Shown here: positions 16,780 to 24,686 of the stretch, piece after piece
Layout of the letters: each line of letters starts with the position of its first letter
Position numbering within the stretch: position 1 is the first letter of the stretch
Assembly: GCA_017550285.1 (NCBI GenBank)
Contig: JAFZPP010000007.1
Coordinates: 62,001-126,000 of the forward strand
Reading direction: 5' to 3'
Length of the DNA stretch: 64,000 nucleotides
Source: Oscillospiraceae bacterium
GTDB lineage: Bacteria > Bacillota > Clostridia > Oscillospirales > Ruminococcaceae
Program-made: the position numbers and the translations under genes
The notes under the pieces: model-generated
The model's input: only the letters and a program-made list of their open reading frames with translations
Told to the model about the DNA's origin: nothing
Database searches by the model: none

Positions 16780-17322
16780 TCAGATTGTATCCATTTCCAC
16801 AGACTGCCTCTGCTGCGGTGTCTGCGGTGCCTGTACGGGCGGAGCCTCCTGCGGCTGCATCAGCCTCTGCGGACTGCCGCCGATGCCGTGAACAAGGAGC
16901 AGCCGCTTGAATCTGCGGCGGTATTCGCCCTCGAGCTGCTGCGTTGCGCGGACGGGAAACTCTGCGGCAAGCGTATTCATGATCGTTGTCACGGAGAATT
17001 CGGTTGCTTCGAGCGTTTCCGCCAGCTTTGCAGCCTTTTCAAAGCACTTGATCTGATCCTTCCGCTTGCTGAACGGCTGGAACATGTGCTCGATTTCCTC
17101 GTAGCTGCTTTTTTGTATTGAGTTGCCGTAATTGCAGGTGCCGCAGAGCAGATAATGCTCCAGTACGTCTGATGACAGCGGAATAAAATCCACATGCTTC
17201 TGTTTGACGCGCCTGCCGAGATACTGCTCGGTGAATTTCTGACAGTTCGGACACCAGTCAATGCCGATCATGAGATCCTTCTTGAGCTTTTCCTGTGTGC
17301 CCCAGTAAATCGGAATCATCAT
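16780..17322 (-). CDS. Zinc-ribbon protein between iorA and iorB
   Basis: From ATG 17322, which has an AGAGGGAA ribosome site, this is a 180-residue protein; the frame is open further upstream but into the end of iorA. The N-terminus IPIYWGTQEKLKKDLMIGID and the four cysteines CPNC and CGTC (about 40 residues apart) resemble the zinc-ribbon family whose members start with a FIxGWGT-like strand (PF17032-like). The middle is helical and the tail is Pro/Gln-rich (QPQEAPPVQAPQTPQQRQ). It is 17 nt from iorB and 97 nt from iorA. Whether it serves the oxidoreductase or is a passenger is unknown. Confidence 0.7.
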   Translation of the reverse strand: MMIPIYWGTQEKLKKDLMIGIDWCPNCQKFTEQYLGRRVKQKHVDFIPLSSDVLEHYLLCGTCNYGNSIQKSSYEEIEHMFQPFSKRKDQIKCFEKAAKLAETLEATEFSVTTIMNTLAAEFPVRATQQLEGEYRRRFKRLLLVHGIGGSPQRLMQPQEAPPVQAPQTPQQRQSVEMDTI

Positions 17323-17419
17323 AACTGTTCCCTCTTTATTATCATGAATCTTGCAGTTTACAAGATTAAAGTATGCAGCTGATACTGCGGATGATTCGGT
17401 TTGCGATTCCGCAGGGATA

Positions 17420-19147
17420 TTATTTCCCGATTGCGCCGAACTTGCAGAGCTCCTCGCAGATGCCGCAGCCGACACACTGCGTATGGTCGATGCATGCCTT
17501 GCCGTCCTTCATAGAGATTGCCGGACAGCCGAGCTTTAAGCACATTTTGCAGCTCTTGCACTTGTCGGTATCGACATGCAGCGGCGGATTGTGCTTGACA
17601 TATTTGAGCAGTGCGCAGGGACGGCGGCTGATAATGACAGAAGGCTCATTGACAGCCAGCTCCTCGGTGATTGCCTGCTCCATTTCGGAGAGCTTATAGG
17701 GGTCTGCAACTCTGACGCGCTTGATGCCGATTGCATGGCAGAGCGCTTCGAGATCGACCGCGGCAGCCGGATCACCTTTGAGGTTCTTGCCGGTTGTCGG
17801 GTTCTGCTGATGACCGGTCATGCCGGTGATCGAGTTATCAAGGATGATGACAGTGGAATTCGATGCATTGTATGCGACATTGACCAGCGAATTCAGACCG
17901 GTGTGCATAAAGGTCGAGTCACCGATGACCGCGACGGTCTTGTTCTGGGACTGCTCGCCGAGCACCTTGTTGAAGCCGTGCAGGCAGGAGACAGAGGAGC
18001 CCATGCAGATCGTCCAGTCAATGGATTCCAGCGGCTTTGCAGCGCCGAGCGTATAACAGCCGATATCGCCGGAAACAGTGATCTTGTGCTTTGCCAGCGT
18101 ATAGAATACGCCTCTGTGCGGACATCCTGCACACATGACCGGCGGACGGATCGGCAGCTGCTCCGGATACGGCGTGACCGCAGGGGTTGTGCCGAGCAGC
18201 TTCTCCGCAATAATGACCTGATTCAGCTCACCGATGCAGCCGAAGATTTCCTTGCCCTTGCAGTCGATGCCGAGCGCCTTGGCATGCTGCTCGAGGATGC
18301 CGTCCAGCTCCTCGATAATGTAAACGGTCTTGCACTTTGCGGCAAAATCAAGGAACAGCTTGTCCGGCAGCGGATTTGTCATGCCGAGCTTGAGATAGTT
18401 GACTTTATCGCCGAGTGCATCCTTTGCATACTGATAGGATGCGCCGCAGGTGATGACGCCGATTTCGGAGCCGTTGTCCTCGATCTTGTTGATCGGCGCG
18501 GTTTCCGCGTATGCGATCAGCTTTTTGGTGCGCTCCTCGACGACAACGTGACGGTTCTTTGCATTTGCCGGAACCATGACGTACTTCTGCGGATTCTTGG
18601 TATAGGGCTTGAGTTCCTTCTCCTGACGGGGCAGCTGCTCCACAGCACTCTGGGAGTGTGCCACTCTGGTTGCGGTACGGATCAGCACCGGCGTATCGAA
18701 TTCCTCGGAGAGCTCATAGCCGAGCATTGCAAAATCCTTGCACTCCTGCGAATCGGAAGGCTCGAGCATCGGTACCTTGGAGGCGATTGCGTGATGACGG
18801 GAATCCTGCTCATTCTGCGAGGAATGCATGCCGGGATCGTCTGCCACGGCGATGACCAGACCGCCGTTGACACCGGTATATGCAGCAGTGTAAAGCGGGT
18901 CGGCAGCCACATTCAGACCGACATGCTTCATCGCGGCAAATGCTCTTGCACCGGCAAAGGATGCGCCCAGAGCAGATTCGACAGCGACCTTTTCATTCGG
19001 TGCCCATTCTGCATAGACTTCGTCGTACTTTGCAATCGTCTCGGTGATCTCGGTGGAAGGAGTGCCGGGATAGCTGGATGCAAACCGGCAGCCTGCCTCA
19101 TAGAGACCTCTGGCGAATGCTTCGTTTCCAAGCATCAGTTTTTTCAT
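17420..19147 (-). CDS. iorA: Indolepyruvate:ferredoxin oxidoreductase, alpha subunit
   Basis: Large catalytic subunit, 575 residues. The N-terminal pyruvate-flavodoxin-oxidoreductase domain has the MLGNEAFARGLYEAG start and SSYPGTPSTEI; the ThDP domain has GDIGCYTLGA, MGSSVSCLHGFNK and GDSTFMHTGLNSL with NNSxTG-like DNSITGMTGHQ; the C-terminus has two ferredoxin clusters (CKSCKMCLKLGC and CVGCGICEELC). These are exactly the IorA domains. It transfers electrons from aryl pyruvate oxidation to ferredoxin, or runs in reverse with reduced ferredoxin. It lies 37 nt downstream of the lipoprotein gene. Confidence 0.96.
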   Translation of the reverse strand: MKKLMLGNEAFARGLYEAGCRFASSYPGTPSTEITETIAKYDEVYAEWAPNEKVAVESALGASFAGARAFAAMKHVGLNVAADPLYTAAYTGVNGGLVIAVADDPGMHSSQNEQDSRHHAIASKVPMLEPSDSQECKDFAMLGYELSEEFDTPVLIRTATRVAHSQSAVEQLPRQEKELKPYTKNPQKYVMVPANAKNRHVVVEERTKKLIAYAETAPINKIEDNGSEIGVITCGASYQYAKDALGDKVNYLKLGMTNPLPDKLFLDFAAKCKTVYIIEELDGILEQHAKALGIDCKGKEIFGCIGELNQVIIAEKLLGTTPAVTPYPEQLPIRPPVMCAGCPHRGVFYTLAKHKITVSGDIGCYTLGAAKPLESIDWTICMGSSVSCLHGFNKVLGEQSQNKTVAVIGDSTFMHTGLNSLVNVAYNASNSTVIILDNSITGMTGHQQNPTTGKNLKGDPAAAVDLEALCHAIGIKRVRVADPYKLSEMEQAITEELAVNEPSVIISRRPCALLKYVKHNPPLHVDTDKCKSCKMCLKLGCPAISMKDGKACIDHTQCVGCGICEELCKFGAIGK

Positions 19148-19184
19148 GTGTATTCTCCTTTATTCGGCTCTGTTGCAGAACCGT

Positions 19185-19808
19185 TTATGATACGGGTTGA
19201 TAAGATACGTGCCAGCATTCCAGACCGTCCTCGCCTTCCTCCGGCGTGCGGACACTGTCGATCTGAACATAGGAATGAATGACCGCATCGGGCGACAATG
19301 TGCCGTCGTCAAAGAGATTGGTTTTCTCGGTCATCAGTTCCTGTTCGCTGATATGGAATGCATAGGTTTTGCCGACGGTCAGCTGTTCGCAGAGCTCCGG
19401 CGAAAGAATCATAAAGAACGGGACATCCTGAAAGAGCTGCAAGACCGCAGCGCGTTCCGTTGTGTAATCGGATACATAATCCGGCATCAGTGCACGGACG
19501 GTCGCAGTAAACCAGCCCTCCGCCGTAACTGTCGCATAAGGGGATGCTTCATCTGCATCCGCCGGAAGGACAGACGGCTCTGTAACCGGCTGTTTGATAT
19601 CCGCAGCCGGTGCATCGGTCTGCACGGCAGCGAATTCGGTTTCCGGCGCAGCCGTTTCCGTTGATACGGTTTCCGGCGTTTCCTGTACGGAAGACTGCGT
19701 TTCTGCGGCAGGCGGATCATCGGCGGAAGAAGTGCTATGCTGTCCGGCACATGCGGTGAGGAGCAGGCAGGAGAGCAGGATTGCAGGGATGGATGTGCTA
19801 TGTTTCAT
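19185..19808 (-). CDS. Putative lipoprotein, unknown function
   Basis: From ATG 19808 (overlapping the HAD gene end by 11 nt) a 207-residue protein with a lipoprotein signal peptide: MKHSTSIPAILLSCLLLTAC with lipobox LTAC at residues 17-20. A Ser/Thr/Glu/Pro-rich low-complexity linker (~residues 22-95) leads to a C-terminal domain of about 105 residues (EGWFTATVRALMPDYVSD ... YVQIDSVRTPEEGEDG) that looks like an OB-type or similar beta fold. No family was recognised. It is exported and anchored outside the membrane. Its place in the operon beside iorA gives no functional clue. Confidence 0.75.
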   Translation of the reverse strand: MKHSTSIPAILLSCLLLTACAGQHSTSSADDPPAAETQSSVQETPETVSTETAAPETEFAAVQTDAPAADIKQPVTEPSVLPADADEASPYATVTAEGWFTATVRALMPDYVSDYTTERAAVLQLFQDVPFFMILSPELCEQLTVGKTYAFHISEQELMTEKTNLFDDGTLSPDAVIHSYVQIDSVRTPEEGEDGLECWHVSYQPVS

Positions 19809-20643
19809 GCTGTCCTCCGTTCCAGTTCGATTGCAGATATTGCGCGACGGCGTTTTCGGTGTTTCTGCCGATGACGCAGTCGGCAAGTGCTTTGAGATCA
19901 TCCGCTGCATTTCCGACTGCGATTCTGACATCGCATGCACGGAACAGCGGCAGATCATTGAGATTATCGCCGAAGCCGACAACGGTTTTTGCACCTGTCA
20001 GGGCTTTCAGCTTCTGAATGCCGTGATATTTCGATGCTTCCGGCGCCGATACCTCCAGATACCAGATATCCGGTTCGTAGACATCGCGGTAATATGCAAT
20101 CGAAATGCCGCCGACGGCTTGCAGTGCCGCATAAACCGGTTCGAGCTTCTCCTTCGGTGCATTCAGCGAGAGATAAACCGGATTCCGGTCAGCCAGTTCA
20201 GGGAGCGTTTTCACCTGATCGAAGGGCTTGTCGTAGCGTTCGCGGCGTTCGCCGTAATACCGCTGCATATGCGGCGTTGTCAGCGCGGTATAGCAGCAGC
20301 GCAGATGATCCTCCGGCACACAGAAGACAAAACCGTTGAAGCCGTGCGCCGCATAGATTGCGAGCACCTGCAAATATGCTTCCGGCGCGATTGCCGCCGC
20401 AGAGACAATGCGGTCACTGACCGGATCATGCAGCACGGCGCCGTTTTGCAGGATCAGCGGCAGCCGGAAGGGCAGCCCGTGCAGGATCGGCATAACGGAA
20501 AAGCTCGTGCGTGCAGTCGCACAGGTCAGCGGGAGTCCCTGCTCCAGCAGCGCCCTGAGAATTGCCCTGCTTTCATCAGAAACCGTGACATCCGGCTGTA
20601 AAAGCGTGCCGTCGAGATCGGTCACATATAGGATATCATTCAC
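19798..20643 (-). CDS. HAD-superfamily (Cof-type, class IIB) phosphatase
   Basis: A 281-residue Cof/YidA-type phosphatase. Motif I is VTDLDGTLLQPD, motif II CATARTSF, and the last motif GFGDNLNDLPLF with AVGNAADDLKALADC; the cap in between is the IIB type. The most likely start is the GTG at 20643, which has a GGAG site 7 nt upstream; an ATG at 20664 lacks one. The gene overlaps the end of the upstream glycosidase-like gene by 8 nt. Such enzymes dephosphorylate sugar phosphates or nucleotide cofactors; the substrate here cannot be read from sequence. Confidence 0.85.
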   Translation of the reverse strand: MNDILYVTDLDGTLLQPDVTVSDESRAILRALLEQGLPLTCATARTSFSVMPILHGLPFRLPLILQNGAVLHDPVSDRIVSAAAIAPEAYLQVLAIYAAHGFNGFVFCVPEDHLRCCYTALTTPHMQRYYGERRERYDKPFDQVKTLPELADRNPVYLSLNAPKEKLEPVYAALQAVGGISIAYYRDVYEPDIWYLEVSAPEASKYHGIQKLKALTGAKTVVGFGDNLNDLPLFRACDVRIAVGNAADDLKALADCVIGRNTENAVAQYLQSNWNGGQHET

Positions 20644-22081
20644 GGGCAGGCTCCACGGGTGCATAGGCGATGCGGAGCTGCGGCAGCTTCGTGATTGTTG
20701 TATAGCTGTTCATCAGTCCGTCCGGCAGATCGAGATCGTTCATGCCGGATGCAGGCGGCGCAAAGAGTTTCAGCGTCAGCTCTGCGGGCGCGGTGATGTG
20801 CTTGCCGTAGAAGGCGGGCATCAGGTCGAGATAATCGGTTTCCGGCGCCTTATAGAACCATTTGCCGTTGCATTCGATCATGTAATTATTTTTGTCATCA
20901 TCGAACCGCAGCTCGAAGAAATGCGGATCGGCTTTGATCTGTACTTTGAGCGCCAGTCCCTCCGCATCATCGGCATTGCCCCAGCGGAGCGTGACAGGCA
21001 GCGATGCTTCGCCGCATTCGATGATCTCCGGCAGGAACAGCGGATCGTTGATCCATTGCTTAAAAGTATCCATGACAGGCTGCGGGATGCCGTTTTCCGG
21101 ATGATTCGGGTCCTCGGTTTCGAGTCCGAGTCTGCCTCTGTCGCGGAACTGGTAGAAGTTGATGCCGGTCAGCCAGTTTTCCGGATCCTCTTTCACGAGC
21201 CGGAAGAAGCCGTCTACCATATCGCACTGTTCATACGGCCCCGTGACGTCGCCGTCCGCGTTGAATTCACTCATGACCATGGGCTTTGTCTGTCCGCCGT
21301 TTAATTCGGTGAAGCGGCGGAAGGAGCGCTTGGTGAGATCATAGACATCCTTGTAGCTGTGCCGGTTATGGGAGATGCCGCCCTTTTCGGCGATATCATA
21401 CGGCCAGCCCCAGTGCAGTGCCATGTACTTATCGACCGACCAGATATCGGCTGCCGGAACGGTGCAGGCGAATTCCTCCTCCTTGACCATTTCGTCGGAT
21501 TCGGGTTCCTCGATGCCGCCGATGCAGATGATCGTCTGGACATTCGGCGCATGGCTGCGGATGATCTCGCAGGCGCGGACAAAGAACTGTGCGATTTCGG
21601 TATAGCCTGCGCGCTTGTTGAATGCAAACCAGTCGCCGGTTGCCTCGTGATTGATGCGCAGGAGCACTCTGCCGTAGGGCTTTAAGTCCTCTGCGATTGC
21701 AACGAGATGTTCATCGGGAACATTCGGGTCAATGACAAGTGTCAGCGTGACATCCTGCCCGTGACGGCGGATATCCTGCATCTGCCGGAATACTTCGCCG
21801 TCACGGCTGCCGTTCAGACCGCCGGTGTACGGGAAATAATCCTCATAGGGCGTATCCCACTGGTTTGCCATTTCCTTCCCGGCAAAGGCGTCCTGTGCGC
21901 GCATGGGGAAGGTTTCGTCCAGCGGATAATAGCAGTACATCAGATTGACGGAGCGCATCGGTCTGCCGAGTGCGTGCAGGATATAATCCTGCGGGACATA
22001 TTCGCCGCGTTCGCTTCCGTCCGTCAGATCGGCAGCGCAGCGTGCAGGTCCCATATGGATGCGGTAGATCGGAAAATTCAT
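20636..22081 (-). CDS. GH26-like TIM-barrel protein (putative glycosidase), cytosolic
   Basis: A 481-residue protein with no signal peptide. The segment LLRINHEATGDWFAFNKR (residues 140-157) resembles the acid/base strand of GH26 (typically HExxGxWFxW, candidate Glu146), and KPMVMSEFNADG (Glu272) fits a clan GH-A nucleophile strand. The barrel is followed by a C-terminal beta-rich part from about residue 370. I infer a clan GH-A glycoside hydrolase related to GH26, but it is divergent and lies after pncB in an operon with no other sugar genes, so activity is unproven. It starts 27 nt after pncB. Confidence 0.6.
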   Translation of the reverse strand: MNFPIYRIHMGPARCAADLTDGSERGEYVPQDYILHALGRPMRSVNLMYCYYPLDETFPMRAQDAFAGKEMANQWDTPYEDYFPYTGGLNGSRDGEVFRQMQDIRRHGQDVTLTLVIDPNVPDEHLVAIAEDLKPYGRVLLRINHEATGDWFAFNKRAGYTEIAQFFVRACEIIRSHAPNVQTIICIGGIEEPESDEMVKEEEFACTVPAADIWSVDKYMALHWGWPYDIAEKGGISHNRHSYKDVYDLTKRSFRRFTELNGGQTKPMVMSEFNADGDVTGPYEQCDMVDGFFRLVKEDPENWLTGINFYQFRDRGRLGLETEDPNHPENGIPQPVMDTFKQWINDPLFLPEIIECGEASLPVTLRWGNADDAEGLALKVQIKADPHFFELRFDDDKNNYMIECNGKWFYKAPETDYLDLMPAFYGKHITAPAELTLKLFAPPASGMNDLDLPDGLMNSYTTITKLPQLRIAYAPVEPARE

Positions 22082-22108
22082 CTGGATAATCCTTTCCTTC
22101 GGTCATTA

Positions 22109-23590
22109 TTATTCCGCAAAGTAGCGGTCAAGCATTTCGCGCTTGAGCTTCCAGAGCGGTTCAGAGAGGTCTACATAATATGCATGGGGATTCTCGAAGC
22201 GTTTGACTTCATCCCAGATCGTGTCGAGCTGTTCTTTGCAGTAGGTGCGCATGGTCTCAATCGAGGGCGATTCGTAGACGCATCTGCCCTTTTCAAAGAC
22301 CGGCACATGCAGCTTCACTGCACGGAAATCGGTCAGTGTCTTGCGCTTATATGTGAATTCCGGATCGAAGATCACATAGGGCTGCGTATCGTCGATGACC
22401 TCATCCGCAAGCGTGATGACATCGGCAATCGCCATGCCGGTCTCGTTATCAAAGAGACGCCATGGCGTTTTGAAGCCGGGGTTCGTGATCTTGGATGCGT
22501 TTTCGGAGAGCTTGATGCGCGGCGTCAGGACATCGGGTGCTTCCTTCGAGCCTGCGGCGGCGAGCTTATAGACACCGCCGAAGACCGGCTCGGAGCGTGA
22601 GGTCACAAGCCGTTCGCCGACGCCGAAGCTGTCGATCTGTGCGCCCTGTACGAGCAGATCGCGGATCAGATATTCATCGAGCGAATTGGATGCGATGATC
22701 TTGACCTCGGGCAGACCTGCCTCATCAAGCATGATGCGTGCCTTTTTCGAGAGATATGCAATATCGCCGCTGTCGATGCGGATGCCCTGCGGCGTATGAC
22801 CGGCGGCCTTCAGCTCCTTGAATACAGTGATTGCATTCGGAACGCCGGATTTCAGTACATGGAAGGTATCGACGAGCAGCGTGCAGGCATCCGGATAGAC
22901 CTTTGCATAGGCGCGGAAGGCATCGAGCTCGGTCGGGAAGAGCTGAATCCAGCTGTGCGCCATGGTGCCGAGCGCCGGAACGCCGAATTCCCTGTCACAG
23001 ATCGCACAAGCCGTACCGGCTGCACCGGCGATATAGGCTGCTCTTGCGCCGTAGAGTGCGCCGTCGCTGCCCTGTGCTCTGCGCGAGCCGAATTCCATGA
23101 CGGGTCTGCCGTCGGCTGCGCGGACGATGCGGTTTGCCTTGGTCGCAATCAGCGACTGATGATTGATCATCAGCAGCAGCATGGTCTCAATGAACTGCGC
23201 CTGCATTGCCGGACCGCGGACGGTCAGCAGCGGCTCATACGGAAAGATCGGCGTACCCTCGGGGATTGCCCAGACATCGCAGGCGAAGGTGAAGTCTGCG
23301 AGATACTTTAGAAAATCCTCTGAGAAAATGTGCTTTTCGCGCAGATACGCAATATCCGAATCCGTGAAATGCAGATTTTTCAGATATTCGACTGCCTGCT
23401 CGAGACCTGCCATAATCGCATAGCCGCCGTGATCGGGCACCTTGCGGAAGAACAGATCAAAACAGGCGGTGACATTGCCGAGCCCGTTTTCGAGAAAACC
23501 GTTTGCCATTGTCAGCTCGTAAAAATCGACGAGCATCGTCAGATTTCTGGCGGCAAACATGGAAGACTGTTCGCTTTGCACAGTGTTCAT
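22109..23590 (-). CDS. pncB: Nicotinate phosphoribosyltransferase
   Basis: Makes nicotinate mononucleotide from nicotinate and PRPP in NAD salvage. The 493 residues match the long bacterial form. Typical blocks: LTMLVDFYELTMANGFLENG at residues 17-36, EFGSRRAQGSDGALYGARAA, GTMAHSWIQLFPTELDAFRA, and LRIDSGDIAYLSKKARIML-like GIRIDSGDIAYLS, with IIASNSLDEYLI. With NAD kinase in the same window it gives two steps of pyridine nucleotide supply. It is the first gene after a clear sigma-A promoter and has a ~110 nt structured leader. Confidence 0.95.
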   Translation of the reverse strand: MNTVQSEQSSMFAARNLTMLVDFYELTMANGFLENGLGNVTACFDLFFRKVPDHGGYAIMAGLEQAVEYLKNLHFTDSDIAYLREKHIFSEDFLKYLADFTFACDVWAIPEGTPIFPYEPLLTVRGPAMQAQFIETMLLLMINHQSLIATKANRIVRAADGRPVMEFGSRRAQGSDGALYGARAAYIAGAAGTACAICDREFGVPALGTMAHSWIQLFPTELDAFRAYAKVYPDACTLLVDTFHVLKSGVPNAITVFKELKAAGHTPQGIRIDSGDIAYLSKKARIMLDEAGLPEVKIIASNSLDEYLIRDLLVQGAQIDSFGVGERLVTSRSEPVFGGVYKLAAAGSKEAPDVLTPRIKLSENASKITNPGFKTPWRLFDNETGMAIADVITLADEVIDDTQPYVIFDPEFTYKRKTLTDFRAVKLHVPVFEKGRCVYESPSIETMRTYCKEQLDTIWDEVKRFENPHAYYVDLSEPLWKLKREMLDRYFAE

Positions 23591-23704
23591 AAATCTGATA
23601 CCTCTTTCCTGACCGGAACAAAATATCTGCCTGCTCTGGGCAGACAGTCACCGGTTCGCGCGGATTTGCGGCATGCCGGAGAAATCGCGCTTTTATCCTT
23701 ATAT

Positions 23705-23733
23705 ATTTTACTACAAAAACACTGATTCGTCAA
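23705..23733 (-). promoter_or_regulatory. Sigma-A promoter of the pncB operon
   Basis: Minus-strand TTGACG (23728-23733), 17-base spacer, TAAAAT (23705-23710). The start would be near 23698, leaving about 108 nt of leader before the pncB ATG, including a 6-bp hairpin TCTGCC/GGCAGA. Confidence 0.7.
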
Positions 23734-23781
23734 GTGGTTCCTGAAATTTGCGGCACCCTGCGTGAAAAACGGCAGGAACGC

Positions 23782-23810
23782 TTGCATTTTATCGCAATAT
23801 ATGGTAAAAT
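23782..23810 (+). promoter_or_regulatory. Sigma-A promoter of the P-loop kinase gene
   Basis: TTGCAT (23782-23787), 17-base spacer, TAAAAT (23805-23810), about 33 nt before the start codon of the gene at 23843. It is divergent from the pncB promoter. Confidence 0.65.
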
Positions 23811-23842
23811 ACATATGATAAACTGAATGAGAGGAGCAATGG

Positions 23843-24628
23843 ATGAATTATTTTGCAGAAGGCTTGCAGGGCAGCGGCAAAAGCACGCTTGTCCGGAATA
23901 TAGAAAAACATTGCAGCGGCTGTACGGTATTTCGTGAGGGAGATTATAATCCGGCAGAGCTTGCATGGTGTGCCTATACGGATGAACGGCAATACCGTGA
24001 TATAACGGAACGGTATCCGAAGCTGCTTGCGCAGATTGAAGCAAATACATTTGCAGAGGATGACCGCAGGATTATCTGCTATACGAAAATCAGAACGGAT
24101 GACGATGCGTTTTATCAAGACCTTGAGTCTTATGAAATCTATAACGGCAGAATTCCGTTTTCGGAATTCCGTTCGGTGATTCTCCGGCGCTTTGCAAATC
24201 TGCACGGTGACAATATGGTCTTTGAATGTGCGCTGTTTCAGAATATCATCGAGGATATGATCCTGTTCCGGAATGCATCCGATGCAGATATCATTGATTT
24301 CTACCGGCAGATTCGCCGCGTGCTGGAAGGCAGGGCATTCCGCATCCTCTATCTGAAAACGGAAAATGTGCGCAATACGATAGATGCTGTGCGGAAGGAG
24401 CGCGTGGACGAAAAGGGCGAAGAGGTGTGGTTCCGGATGCTGTGCGGCTTTTTTGATGAATCGCCTTATGCAAAGGCAAACCGTGTCAGCGGAGCAGATG
24501 CACTGATTGCGCATCTTGCGCACCGGCAGGAGCTGGAGCTGCAAATCTGCCGCGGGCTGTTCCCGGGGCAGTATACAGTGCTCAGTTCAAAAGCGTATAC
24601 CGATGCGGAGCTCGCCGCTGCACTGTAA
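23843..24628 (+). CDS. P-loop small-molecule kinase-like protein, substrate unknown
   Basis: A 261-residue protein that starts with a strand and Walker A, FAEGLQGSGKSTLVRNIEKH, at residues 4-23. A Walker-B-like strand NMVFECALFQNIIEDM (residues ~132-147) and a lid-like region with basic residues fit the nucleoside/thymidylate-kinase class of P-loop kinases. ATG 23843 has GAGGAG 6 nt upstream; an overlapping ATG at 23839 is followed at once by a stop. It has its own promoter and precedes ahcY by 58 nt, so it may be co-transcribed with the SAH cluster. I do not recognise a named family and the substrate is unknown. Confidence 0.75.
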   Translation: MNYFAEGLQGSGKSTLVRNIEKHCSGCTVFREGDYNPAELAWCAYTDERQYRDITERYPKLLAQIEANTFAEDDRRIICYTKIRTDDDAFYQDLESYEIYNGRIPFSEFRSVILRRFANLHGDNMVFECALFQNIIEDMILFRNASDADIIDFYRQIRRVLEGRAFRILYLKTENVRNTIDAVRKERVDEKGEEVWFRMLCGFFDESPYAKANRVSGADALIAHLAHRQELELQICRGLFPGQYTVLSSKAYTDAELAAAL

Positions 24629-24686
24629 CGGGCGATGCATGGCACAGAATCAACCGGTCAATCTAAATCATAAGGAGAAATGAACA

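Noticed and set aside
17576-19282. Long open frame on the plus strand opposite iorA (about 568 codons)
   Set aside because: Antisense to a complete iorA with all motifs; translation is Cys/Arg/Asp-rich and unlike a real protein.
23591-23843. tRNA genes in intergenic regions
   Set aside because: No cloverleaf or T-loop pattern was found in this or other spacers by reading; none reported.
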